Source: Clostridiales bacterium
GTDB taxonomy: Bacteria > Bacillota > Clostridia > Oscillospirales > Acutalibacteraceae
DNA: 15,040 nt
Direction of reading: 5' to 3'
NCBI GenBank assembly: GCA_019415945.1
Contig: DXYF01000036.1
Location: 1-15,040 of the forward strand
Positions 7,406 through 15,025 of this stretch are shown here, piece after piece (position 1 is the stretch's first letter; each line of letters begins with the position of its first letter). A program made the position numbers and the translations under genes. The notes under the pieces were generated by a model. That model was not told where the DNA came from. It was given only the letters and a program-made list of their open reading frames with translations, and searched no databases.

Positions 7406-7544
7406 TAATTTTTTTAAAAAAACAACCCTCATTCACAAAATTTCAGTTTTTCGTCACATAAGCAAATTTTACAAGAATTAATTAACAAAAACAGTAAAGA
7501 ATATTTATTAATAATGACTATAAAAAATGAAAAGAAGTGTTAAT

Positions 7545-7901
7545 ATGGATTACATTAATGCGTTTTGGGTCGGCGGACTGATTTGTGTAATAGGTCAAAT
7601 ACTTATCGACAAAACAAAACTTACACCTGCCCGAATACTTACAAGCTTTGTTGTTGCGGGCGTTGTACTCGGAGCACTTGGAATTTACGAACCTCTCGCC
7701 GAATTTGCAGGTGAGGGTGCCTGTGTCCCTATCAGCGGATTTGGTTTTCTTATGAGCGAAGGCGTAAAGGAAGCACTTGCACAGGACGGTCCGCTCGGAA
7801 TATTAACAGGCGGCATTACAAGTGCGGCGGGAGGAATTACTGCGGCAATAATTTTTGCTCTGATAGCAGCACTTTGTTCAAAGTCGGGCGATAAATTTTA
7901 A
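7545..7901 (+). CDS. spoVAE: Stage V sporulation protein AE (SpoVAEb type)
   Basis: A 118-residue, very hydrophobic, Gly/Ala-rich membrane protein that matches SpoVAE through most of its length: FWVGGLICVIGQ near the start, LTPAR, then LGIYEPL and the conserved loop FAGEGACVPISGFG, followed by a long C-terminal helix. SpoVA proteins form the channel that moves Ca-dipicolinate into the forespore and out at germination. ATG at 7545 is chosen because AGAAG lies 7 nt upstream; an in-frame ATG at 7527 has no ribosome binding site. It is the only plus-strand gene in the window and is separated from spoVAD, which faces it. A forespore-specific sigma-G promoter would be expected but is not clear. Confidence 0.92.
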   Translation: MDYINAFWVGGLICVIGQILIDKTKLTPARILTSFVVAGVVLGALGIYEPLAEFAGEGACVPISGFGFLMSEGVKEALAQDGPLGILTGGITSAAGGITAAIIFALIAALCSKSGDKF

Positions 7902-8038
7902 CTTTAATTTGCTCTAAATATAATATTCACGCAGCAAAACAGTGATTTCAAAAGCATTTTTGAATAAATTAAGGCTGTATAAAACAGATTCTATAGTAAA
8001 TTTGAGGGCAACAAACAGATTCCATTAAAACAAAAGAT

Positions 8039-8117
8039 AAAAAAACAGAGCATACTTGTCAAAAATCCGTTAAAATGGAGTTGCTTAAAACCATGAACGG
8101 AAGAACAAATATGCTCT
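8039..8117. terminator. Long stepped hairpin, probably a bidirectional terminator
   Basis: Four nested stems form one imperfect hairpin: AGAGCATA/TATGCTCT (8047-8054, 8110-8117), TTGT/ACAA, TCCGTT/AACGGA (8066-8071, 8096-8101) and ATGG/CCAT. On the minus strand it is followed by G and seven T (8039-8045), which would end the PAP2 transcript. On the plus strand it is followed by TTATTATATTTG, a weaker tail for spoVAE. The rest of 7902-8188 contains no gene that I can support. Confidence 0.72.
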
Positions 8118-8188
8118 TTATTATATTTGTTTTTAATTTTATAAATTTAAACTTGTCCTGTTTATCAAAAATCCCATTGCATTATAAT

Positions 8189-8722
8189 TCACATCGGAAA
8201 AAACGCATTAAACAGCAGAACCGATGTCAGACCGCAAACAAACCCCAAAAGCATTCCAACAAGAACATCGGTAAGATAGTGTACACGAAGATATATTCTC
8301 GAAAACCCGATAAGTGCGGCAAGCAATAATATTCCGACAAACGCCGCCGGACCGCATCTGAGCAGCGCTACTCCCACAACAGAGAAAGACGCTGTCGTAT
8401 GACCGGACGGAAAAGAGTAAAATCGTGGGCGATTTATAAGCTGTTCGTCGTCATCAAGACTGTGACACGGTCTTACACGCTTAACAAGATGCTTAATTAT
8501 AATCTCGCCCATAAGGTGAGCAATAGCAAGTCCGAAAACAAAATTATATCCTGTCATTCTCCAGCTCGGACGCATTATAAAAATAATACAAATTGTCCAC
8601 CAAATAATTCCGAGATTACCGGCACGGGACGCCGTAATCATTATTTTATTCAAAGCAGGTTTCTGTATATAAGCAATACGCTCAAGAACTTTATTATCAA
8701 CGCTTTTTATTCTGCTAAACAC
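8189..8722 (-). CDS. PAP2-family membrane phosphatase
   Basis: A 177-residue integral membrane phosphatase with the full three-part PAP2 signature: K77-x6-R84-P85, PSGH at 105-108, and SR 141-142 with His 148 and Asp 152. The two catalytic histidines (108 and 148) are present, so the enzyme should be active. Likely substrates are lipid phosphates such as undecaprenyl pyrophosphate or phosphatidylglycerol phosphate; the sequence does not decide between them. The start is GTG at 8722 with AGGAG 8 nt upstream. It lies 118 nt downstream of spoVAD on the same strand. A TATAAT at 8796-8801 with a poor -35 could give it its own promoter. Confidence 0.88.
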   Translation of the reverse strand: MFSRIKSVDNKVLERIAYIQKPALNKIMITASRAGNLGIIWWTICIIFIMRPSWRMTGYNFVFGLAIAHLMGEIIIKHLVKRVRPCHSLDDDEQLINRPRFYSFPSGHTTASFSVVGVALLRCGPAAFVGILLLAALIGFSRIYLRVHYLTDVLVGMLLGFVCGLTSVLLFNAFFPM

Positions 8723-8840
8723 AAACTCAACTCCTAATAATAGCTTAAAGTCAATGTTAACGGGACAAAGCCATACTTCTCATTGTATCGCCTACATTAT
8801 ATCATAAATAATTAAATTTGAACAGACTATTTAATTAATT

Positions 8841-9851
8841 TTACCTGGTTTTTATATTTACAAGATGTGCTATTGACGGAATACTTGCCCCCTGTCCGCA
8901 CGCAGTAGGACTCATGAGTGCACCAGTAGCCATAAAAAGTATATTATTATATATACCGCTGTTCATATCAGTCAAAATTTTTGAACACAGTACAGAAGCG
9001 GCACAGCCGCATCCCGAACCGCCTGCGTGAACATCCTGTTTGTTTCTGTCAAAAATCATAAGGCCGCAGTCGTTGTGTCTGTTTCTTATGTCAATATCAT
9101 TAAGCAACAGAAGATCATACATTGATTTACTGCCGACTTCCCCTAAGTCGCCTGTGAGAATAAGATCATAATCCCCGGGAACTGTACCTGTATCTTCAAA
9201 ATAATTTTTTAGCGTTTGAGCTGCCGCAGGTGCCATAGCAGCTCCCATATTATTGGCATCCTTAATACCTAAGTCAACAATTTTTCCAACCGTTGCTCTT
9301 GCTATACTTGGACCTTTTTTTGAATTGTTTAACACACAGCTTCCCGCACCTGTTACTGTCCATTGAGCTGTAGGAGTGCGGACAGAACCGTATTCAAGAG
9401 GAAATCTATATTGCCGTTCGGCAGAACAAAAGTGTGATGATGTAACGCACATTGCAGTGTTAGCAGCCCCGCTTTCAACAAACACAGAAGCCATGATAAG
9501 TCCCTGTGCCATTGTTGAGCACGCTCCGTATTGACCGAGATACGGAATGTTAAAATCAATTAGTCCATAACTTGAACCTATACACTGATTAAGCAAATCT
9601 CCCGCAAAAATACAGTCAACCTCATCGGCCGTTATCCCTGCCTTTGATATTGCTGTCGCTACGGCTTCGGTTTGAAATCTGCTTTCAGCCTGTTCAAAGG
9701 TTGCACGCCCGTCATAGCTGTCATAAATAATTTTGTCGAAACCTTTCCCGAGCGGTCCTTTAGATTCAAGCTTTCCTGCAATAGATGCATAGCCTATGAT
9801 TGACGGTGTTTCTTCAAATCCCAGTGTATGCCTTCCGATCCTTCTTATCAT
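8841..9851 (-). CDS. spoVAD: Stage V sporulation protein AD
   Basis: A 336-residue protein of the usual SpoVAD length, with a thiolase-like fold. Clear family blocks are GPLG (32-35), AGDLLNQ (83-89), YGACST with Cys 111, TSSHFCSAERQ (138-147), MAPAAA (206-211), ILTGDLGEVGS (231-241), DDCG-type NDCG (260-263) and AGGSGCGC (276-283). SpoVAD is a soluble SpoVA component that binds dipicolinic acid and is needed for its uptake into the forespore. ATG at 9851 is chosen because AAGGGAG lies 7 nt upstream and the family begins here; the open frame extends 22 codons further. No spoVAC precedes it and spoVAE does not follow it, which is unlike the canonical operon. Confidence 0.95.
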   Translation of the reverse strand: MIRRIGRHTLGFEETPSIIGYASIAGKLESKGPLGKGFDKIIYDSYDGRATFEQAESRFQTEAVATAISKAGITADEVDCIFAGDLLNQCIGSSYGLIDFNIPYLGQYGACSTMAQGLIMASVFVESGAANTAMCVTSSHFCSAERQYRFPLEYGSVRTPTAQWTVTGAGSCVLNNSKKGPSIARATVGKIVDLGIKDANNMGAAMAPAAAQTLKNYFEDTGTVPGDYDLILTGDLGEVGSKSMYDLLLLNDIDIRNRHNDCGLMIFDRNKQDVHAGGSGCGCAASVLCSKILTDMNSGIYNNILFMATGALMSPTACGQGASIPSIAHLVNIKTR

Positions 9852-9888
9852 AAAAAAACTCCCTTCAGCTATATTATCTGCCAAAGGG

Positions 9889-9917
9889 AATTTATTTATT
9901 AATTTAATTTTTGTCAA
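9889..9917 (-). promoter_or_regulatory. Weak promoter candidate for spoVAD
   Basis: On the minus strand a perfect TTGACA (9912-9917) and TAAATT (9889-9894, 4 of 6) are 17 bp apart, about 40 nt before the spoVAD start. This is a vegetative-type match, whereas spoVA genes normally use the forespore factor sigma-G. I found no persuasive sigma-G site, so the true promoter is uncertain. Confidence 0.3.
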
Positions 9918-10543
9918 TAAAAATATTGCTAATAAAAATCATCATTACTTTTTATTCCGATTATACTCTTTATGATTACACAATATATTGTAATAGAGCT
10001 TGATTCTATAACCGAAAAAGATTTTCCGAAAACTATAACAAATCAGTAAAATACCGCACCCAACTCATTCACTGTTGATTTAATATTAAATTATTGCTAA
10101 GGTTTTAAGGTTAGAGCAACTTTATCATTTATCATTCTCTTTTTAACTTTTTTCGGTTTTAATCCAACCTATTTAAATAAAGACAATTAATTCATTTTGT
10201 TTTCATAAATAGTTTTACTAAATGATGCAACAATAAAACCAAAGCTTTTAAACGCAGTGCTAACGGCTACAAAAATCCAAAACGCATACTTAACGGATTT
10301 TTAAATATGTTCTCATACAAATCGCAAAAACAAAATATAACTTGTATTGCTATCGCTTTTTACCCCCGTTTTTTATCTCTAATTTCCTAACTATTGACAA
10401 AATTTAAAAGTAGAAGCTACAGCTTGATTTGCTGTAGCCTGCTAATTTAAACTATTCCGTTTTCGGGTTTACACCAACAGTTGACAAAGAACCATTTATG
10501 CTTTTTAAGTTTACTGCAAATATTGAAATTGATACTATTAAAA
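9918..10543. other. Gene-free AT-rich region with two hairpins
   Basis: No reading frame here has a plausible start, and I recognise no gene remnant. One hairpin pairs AAAAATCC (10271-10278) with GGATTTTT (10295-10302) across a 16-nt loop. A second pairs GCTACAGC (10416-10423) with GCTGTAGC (10431-10438) across 7 nt. Both lie beyond the terminator of the surface-protein gene. The second has a modestly T-rich minus-strand tail, so it could be a backup terminator. Confidence 0.5.
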
Positions 10544-10570
10544 CAGAGCCGACCAAATCAGCCGGCTCTG
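10540..10570 (-). terminator. Terminator of the surface-protein gene
   Basis: An 8-bp stem (CAGAGCCG 10544-10551, CGGCTCTG 10563-10570) with an 11-nt loop lies 18 nt past the stop codon. It is followed on the minus strand by TTTTAATAG. The T-run is short but position and stem are convincing. Confidence 0.75.
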
Positions 10571-10587
10571 AACTTTTAAAAATTATT

Positions 10588-12912
10588 TTACATCATTTCT
10601 CTTTTTCTAAGCACAAACATAACGCATGTAGCACCAATCAAGATTGAAAGGATAATAACAGCGAGTGAAGTATCACCTGTCTGGGGTGCGTTAGTATTTG
10701 TATTGGCAGTTGTATCCGATGTTGCCTGTCCTGTTGCCGATGTGGGGTCAGTTGCAGGAGAAGCTGTTGAAGAAGACACTGTTGATGTGCTTTCTGCCGA
10801 TGTTGACTGTGTTGTCTCTGTCGGCTCAACAGTTGTAACCTCAGTCGGAGAAACTGTCGTTGGAGCTTCAGTCGGCTCGGTAGTCGCTTCTGTAGGTACA
10901 GTTGTCGTAGGTTCTACGGTAGTTGGCTCCTCAGTCGTGGTAGCAACGGTTGTAGGAGCTACAAAACTTGAAGGTGTAAGCGATGTGCGAAGCTGAACTC
11001 CTGCCGGATCTACGGAAGAATCAGTAATCACCTTGCTGTCGTTTACAAGAATAATTTCCTTGTCCGGGTCCGATCTTAATGTTTCAGGATCAATCTCTGA
11101 AACTCTCAGAACCTCAACAGTAAGATTCACTGTTGTTTCAGAAAGCTCTTTTCCTGTAAGATCGTTGACATCAAACACAATCTGTGCAAACGGGGTTTCC
11201 TCCGTTGTAAAGTCAAATAAATTGAGGTTAGTTGCATTATATTTGATCATGTTCTTAAGTCCCATGTTGATAACAGCCTTGTCACCTATTGTAGGACAAA
11301 CAGAATCAATACTGTTCTTGTCAGAAAGCGTAAGAACTTCGGAATCATATGTTAAATACCACTGCAAATCAAGTACATTCATATCAGACTTCATCCAATA
11401 TGTAACGACAACTTCATTCGTTGACTTTTTGTATTGAGCAGTAGCCATCGGGAAATAATTTGAAGTAGCATTCACAGTAAGATACGGAACAGTTGGCTCA
11501 GGCTCAACTGTTGTTTCAGTAGTCACTGTTGTCTCCCCGGTAGAAGTTTCAACATAAGTTGACTCTGTAAGCTCTGTTCTGCGTTCAACCTTAACTGTGT
11601 TGGTCATTTCGTTATCGAGCACCTCAGAGAAGTTGCAGAGCATAACCTCTTCATTCTCATCGCTCATAAATGTTTCCGGATTAATCTTTGAAACACGCAG
11701 CACATTTACATCAAGGTCTACGGTTGTAGTAACCGGTGCTTTTGCCGATAAGTCCTTTACATCAAATATGATTGAAACATATATCTGTTCCGACGAAGTA
11801 AAATCAAAAAGCTTGAGATTTGTAGCGTTATACTTGACAACGCCGTCTATGCCCAGATTGAAAACTCCGTAACTTCCGATTGTCGGACATATGGTCTCCG
11901 CTGTGTTCTTATCGGATACAGACAGCACGCTTGAATCATAATACAAATTCCACTGAGTATCCAAAACATTCTTAGTGGACTTCATCAAATAAGTAACAGT
12001 TACCTCATTAGTATCCTGATTATATTCGGCAGTTGCCTCCGGGAAATAGTTTGAAGTAGCATTTACAGTAAGATAAAGTTCGGAATTTCCCGCATCCTCA
12101 GAAGCATCCGTAGCTGCGGTACTGTCTGTGCTGCTTGCAGTTTCTGAAGGCTCGGTATATACTGTTGTACTCTCGGTTGACGGTTCTTCTTTAGACGGCT
12201 GGTAATCGGAGCTAAAGAGCTTACCCTTTTGTAAAGCCTCATCTCTTGTGGGGTATGTGCCGTACTCGCCGTTACCGTAGTAGAAATACCACTCACCGCC
12301 GCAAACGATCTTGCCGTTTAGCGGATTCTCGGAAATCATATCGGGATTGATTACATAAATCATATTATTGTAGTTAAACGAAAATCCCAGTCCAAACTCC
12401 TCATCATAAAAGAAGTTATCAGCATAGTTTCCGAGAGCCGATTTGTCATTATTGTAGTAATTTTCCATTTCAGCGAAAAATTCAGAATCATAAACATCAC
12501 TGTCGCCGAGAGAATAAAACTGACTTGAAACATCTGATGTCTGTATTGCCTTTGCGTAGTCGGGCGATGTAGTATCCTCTCCGCCGTCAAAGGCATTGTT
12601 CCAAATAATCGTTGTTGCATCTACCGGCACGCTTGAATAATATATGCCGTCGGCGTCTGCTTCATATGCATTGTATCCGGGCCAAACACTCGGAGAGTCG
12701 GAACCGATCCACCAGTACACGCCCGCCTGTGATGCACAGTCATTATACCAATCGGAGGGCATATAAAAATAATACTTATAAGTATCTACGCCCTCGGAGG
12801 GGATGTATCTTCCCTGTTCGTCAACTTCAGCAGAAACGCTTACAGCTGCAACAGCAAACATTGATACCGCCAAAATCACAGTCAAAAACAGACTGATAAT
12901 TTTCTTCGACAT
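10588..12912 (-). CDS. Wall-anchored surface protein: starch-binding-like domain and two cohesin-like repeats
   Basis: A 774-residue secreted protein. The signal peptide (1-28) ends in SVSA. Residues 43-227 resemble Trp-rich starch-binding modules (CBM26-like): YYFYMPSDW, YWWIG (66-70), WPGY (77-80), TIIWNN (101-106), then IYVINP and GEWYFYYGNGEYGTYP. Two domains starting at Tyr 280 and Tyr 477 share the opening YLTVNATSNYFP and run about 150 residues. Their pattern (VTY, then QW-L-YDS-VL, then IIFDV or IVFDV) is cohesin-like. A Thr/Pro/Glu/Ser-rich stalk (652-740) leads to NAPQTGD (741-747), a membrane helix (749-767) and RKREMM, a sortase-type sorting signal. AGGAGG lies 8 nt before ATG. 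The neighbouring amylase suggests a role in starch adhesion. Domain names are by resemblance only. Confidence 0.75.
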   Translation of the reverse strand: MSKKIISLFLTVILAVSMFAVAAVSVSAEVDEQGRYIPSEGVDTYKYYFYMPSDWYNDCASQAGVYWWIGSDSPSVWPGYNAYEADADGIYYSSVPVDATTIIWNNAFDGGEDTTSPDYAKAIQTSDVSSQFYSLGDSDVYDSEFFAEMENYYNNDKSALGNYADNFFYDEEFGLGFSFNYNNMIYVINPDMISENPLNGKIVCGGEWYFYYGNGEYGTYPTRDEALQKGKLFSSDYQPSKEEPSTESTTVYTEPSETASSTDSTAATDASEDAGNSELYLTVNATSNYFPEATAEYNQDTNEVTVTYLMKSTKNVLDTQWNLYYDSSVLSVSDKNTAETICPTIGSYGVFNLGIDGVVKYNATNLKLFDFTSSEQIYVSIIFDVKDLSAKAPVTTTVDLDVNVLRVSKINPETFMSDENEEVMLCNFSEVLDNEMTNTVKVERRTELTESTYVETSTGETTVTTETTVEPEPTVPYLTVNATSNYFPMATAQYKKSTNEVVVTYWMKSDMNVLDLQWYLTYDSEVLTLSDKNSIDSVCPTIGDKAVINMGLKNMIKYNATNLNLFDFTTEETPFAQIVFDVNDLTGKELSETTVNLTVEVLRVSEIDPETLRSDPDKEIILVNDSKVITDSSVDPAGVQLRTSLTPSSFVAPTTVATTTEEPTTVEPTTTVPTEATTEPTEAPTTVSPTEVTTVEPTETTQSTSAESTSTVSSSTASPATDPTSATGQATSDTTANTNTNAPQTGDTSLAVIILSILIGATCVMFVLRKREMM

Positions 12913-12961
12913 TTGTATTTCCTCCTATTTAAAAATTCGCATACTACTCTTAAGTATATAC

Positions 12962-12990
12962 ATTATATTATAATTTAATTAAAAAATCAA
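12962..12990 (-). promoter_or_regulatory. Promoter of the surface-protein gene
   Basis: On the minus strand, TTGATT (12985-12990, 4 of 6) and a perfect TATAAT (12962-12967) are 17 bp apart. They lie 50 nt before the start codon, giving a leader of about 43 nt. The remaining gap, 12991-13258, is AT-rich; I see no gene in it. Confidence 0.6.
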
Positions 12991-13258
12991 GTGTTATAAA
13001 ATAAAAAACAACAATTATAATTGCATTTTTGACTGATTTTTTAAGCTTATTGTATGCAACGCACAGCAATATCATACAGATAAAGCTTTTGTTATTATAC
13101 TCTGTAAAAATCCGTAAAAAATTATAACAACATTTATATAAATGATATTTAACTTTTTCATTTAATTTTTTCAAAGTATTTGTTGAATAATAAGCTGATA
13201 TTATTTGCTGAATCTACTGTATGTTATCTTATTTAATAAGGTTACTTTTAAACAGGTA

Positions 13259-13285
13259 GGGTCGGCAGCTTAATGCTGCCGACCC
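13259..13285 (-). terminator. Hairpin terminator of the amylase gene
   Basis: A perfect 11-bp GC-rich stem (GGGTCGGCAGC 13259-13269, GCTGCCGACCC 13275-13285) with a 5-nt loop lies about 50 nt past the amylase stop. The minus-strand tail, TACCTGTTTAAAAG, lacks a clean T-run, so termination may be partial or factor-assisted. Confidence 0.65.
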
Positions 13286-13332
13286 AAATGTCTTATATAC
13301 TCTTATCCGTATAGTATATAAACAGTATTTGC

Positions 13333-14982
13333 TTATTCTGCCGATTTAAGAATAACAGTTGACTGTGCAGGAAGCGTAAGCTGTCCGTCTTTAAGCTCAA
13401 TATGCATATCCGAGCTTTCGGGAACAAGATCTGCCCTTACCACAGCATTGTCAATCATATCATCCGTTATAGTAATTGTTCTGCTGTTTGTAGCACTGAA
13501 ATTGTGAATTACAAGCAGCTTTGACCCCTCATATTCAACATAGTAAGCACCGATGTTTTTATTATCAAAACCCTGAGTTCCTGTAATTGTACCTCTTGCA
13601 AGTTCCGGGTTTTGATTTTTTATCTTAATGATCCTGCGATAATAGTTTAATAGTGAGTTTTCATCTTCAAGCTGCTGTTTTACACCGCCGTAAGTAGGCT
13701 CTTCATGAACATCTCCGACGCCGTTTACAAAAATTGAAGGCATATTCTCCGAATCAAATACCATAGGAGTTCTGTAGTTAGCGTCGTTTGTAGTTTCAGG
13801 TGATGTGATTCCGATTTCTTCTCCGTAATATATGAACGGATTGCCGGGGAACAACATATACAGTGCAGCAGCGAGTTTCTGATAGCCGAGTCCCTGTGCT
13901 TCGAGAGAATTTGCTACTCTGACCTGATCGTGGTTTGACAGGAACAAAGCATTAATTTCGTTTTCATTGTTTTCCTTCATCTTATTGTCGTAATTCATGA
14001 CCTTTTTAACGATTGCAGCACCGTTTTGCGTTATAATATTTTCAACAACAAGACCGGAAGTCTGTGAAAACTTGAATGCAAACTGGCTGTCAATTCCCGA
14101 TTTATAAAGTTCTTCGATATCGGAATCGTCAGACCAGTTTTCGCCTACCATATATACATCTGGATTAATATCCTGACATGTTTCGTAAAACCATTTTAAA
14201 AACTCGGTACCGTCTGTTCCCTTGTTTGTAAAATATTTGCATGCGTCAAGACGGAAACCGCCAACGCCTCTGTCAAGCCAGAACTTTGCAATTTTTGTAA
14301 ACTCCTCGCGGGTTTTTTCGGAGTTAAGATTCCATTCAGGCATTTCAGACGAGAAGTTTGCCTCACAAGCATATCCGTTAGACAGATTGTTCACCTTTGT
14401 ATCACTGTCAAAATAGCTTGTTTTATGAATTTCAAAATACTCGGCATAGCCGTCAAGCTTGCCTTCGCTTACCTCTTCAACTGCCTTTACATAAAGCGGA
14501 TTGTTTGACGAAATATGATTTAAAACAAGATCAATGATAACCTTAATTCCGCGTTTGTCGCATTCCTCAATTAATTCGTCAAAGTCATCAAGCGTACCGA
14601 AATCGGGGTCAATATCATAGTAATTTTCAACATCGTACTTGTGATATGACTTTGACGGCATTATGGGAGTAAGCCAAATTCCGTCAATTCCGAGGTCGTC
14701 GCCTCCGTTTGGATCTCCGTCGTTAAGATAATCAAGCTGTGATATTATTCCCTGAAGATCACCGACGCCGTCACCGTTTGAATCACAAAACGAATGAACA
14801 AAAATTTGATAAAAATTTCTGTACTTGTCATCTGATGCAGTCGCTGTAATGTTTTCAATGGGGTCAGCAACTTCGGCTGTTTTTGCATCGGAGCTGTTTG
14901 ACGATTCCTGGGTGTTACAGCCGGTGAGAATACTGCTGCCGAGCATTAAAGCACAAAGTAAAAGTGAAATCAGCTTTTTCAT
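13333..14982 (-). CDS. Extracellular alpha-amylase lipoprotein, GH13 (subfamily 36-like)
   Basis: A 549-residue secreted GH13 enzyme. The lipoprotein signal ends in the lipobox LTGC (Cys 22), so it should be lipid-anchored outside the cell. The catalytic barrel shows all four conserved regions: DLVLNH (151-156), GFRLDACK with nucleophile Asp 246, GENW with acid/base Glu 281, and FLSNHD with Asp 352. The SNGDGVGDLQGI stretch (68-79) and the DLGIDGIWLTPI block resemble GH13 subfamily 36, a group between alpha-amylases and neopullulanases. A C-terminal beta domain (about 465-549) completes it. It should cut alpha-1,4 linkages in starch or maltodextrins. ATG at 14982 has AGGAGA 6 nt upstream; 13 further upstream codons lack a ribosome binding site. 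No starch-binding module or dockerin is visible. It lies next to the starch-binding-like surface protein. Confidence 0.92.
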   Translation of the reverse strand: MKKLISLLLCALMLGSSILTGCNTQESSNSSDAKTAEVADPIENITATASDDKYRNFYQIFVHSFCDSNGDGVGDLQGIISQLDYLNDGDPNGGDDLGIDGIWLTPIMPSKSYHKYDVENYYDIDPDFGTLDDFDELIEECDKRGIKVIIDLVLNHISSNNPLYVKAVEEVSEGKLDGYAEYFEIHKTSYFDSDTKVNNLSNGYACEANFSSEMPEWNLNSEKTREEFTKIAKFWLDRGVGGFRLDACKYFTNKGTDGTEFLKWFYETCQDINPDVYMVGENWSDDSDIEELYKSGIDSQFAFKFSQTSGLVVENIITQNGAAIVKKVMNYDNKMKENNENEINALFLSNHDQVRVANSLEAQGLGYQKLAAALYMLFPGNPFIYYGEEIGITSPETTNDANYRTPMVFDSENMPSIFVNGVGDVHEEPTYGGVKQQLEDENSLLNYYRRIIKIKNQNPELARGTITGTQGFDNKNIGAYYVEYEGSKLLVIHNFSATNSRTITITDDMIDNAVVRADLVPESSDMHIELKDGQLTLPAQSTVILKSAE

Positions 14983-15003
14983 ACATAATCTCCTATAAAA
15001 AGT

Positions 15004-15025
15004 CAAGTGGTAGTTAACCAACTTG
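15004..15025. promoter_or_regulatory. Possible operator upstream of the amylase gene
   Basis: An imperfect inverted repeat lies 22 nt before the start codon: CAAGT and GGT (15004-15011) pair with ACC and ACTTG (15017-15025) with one bulged base. The promoter itself was not found and probably lies beyond the right edge. The repeat could bind a repressor but is not a recognised LacI or CcpA site. Confidence 0.25.

Noticed and set aside
7490..7526. Sigma-G-like promoter before spoVAE (GAATAT, then CTATAA)
   Set aside because: The match to forespore promoter boxes is poor, and the transcript would leave almost no room for the ribosome binding site.
8075..8329. 84-codon plus-strand frame crossing the hairpin and the end of the PAP2 gene
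   Set aside because: It overlaps the terminator and the conserved C-terminus of PAP2 in antisense, and shows no protein-like pattern.
10703..10996. Val/Ser-rich plus-strand frame opposite the Thr/Pro-rich stalk
   Set aside because: It is the antisense shadow of repetitive Thr/Glu/Pro codons. The minus-strand protein has clear domains and a ribosome binding site.
12968..13174. 68-codon hydrophobic minus-strand frame between the amylase and the surface protein
   Set aside because: It starts with TTG without a ribosome binding site, is composed of AT-rich low-information codons, and overlaps the surface-protein promoter.
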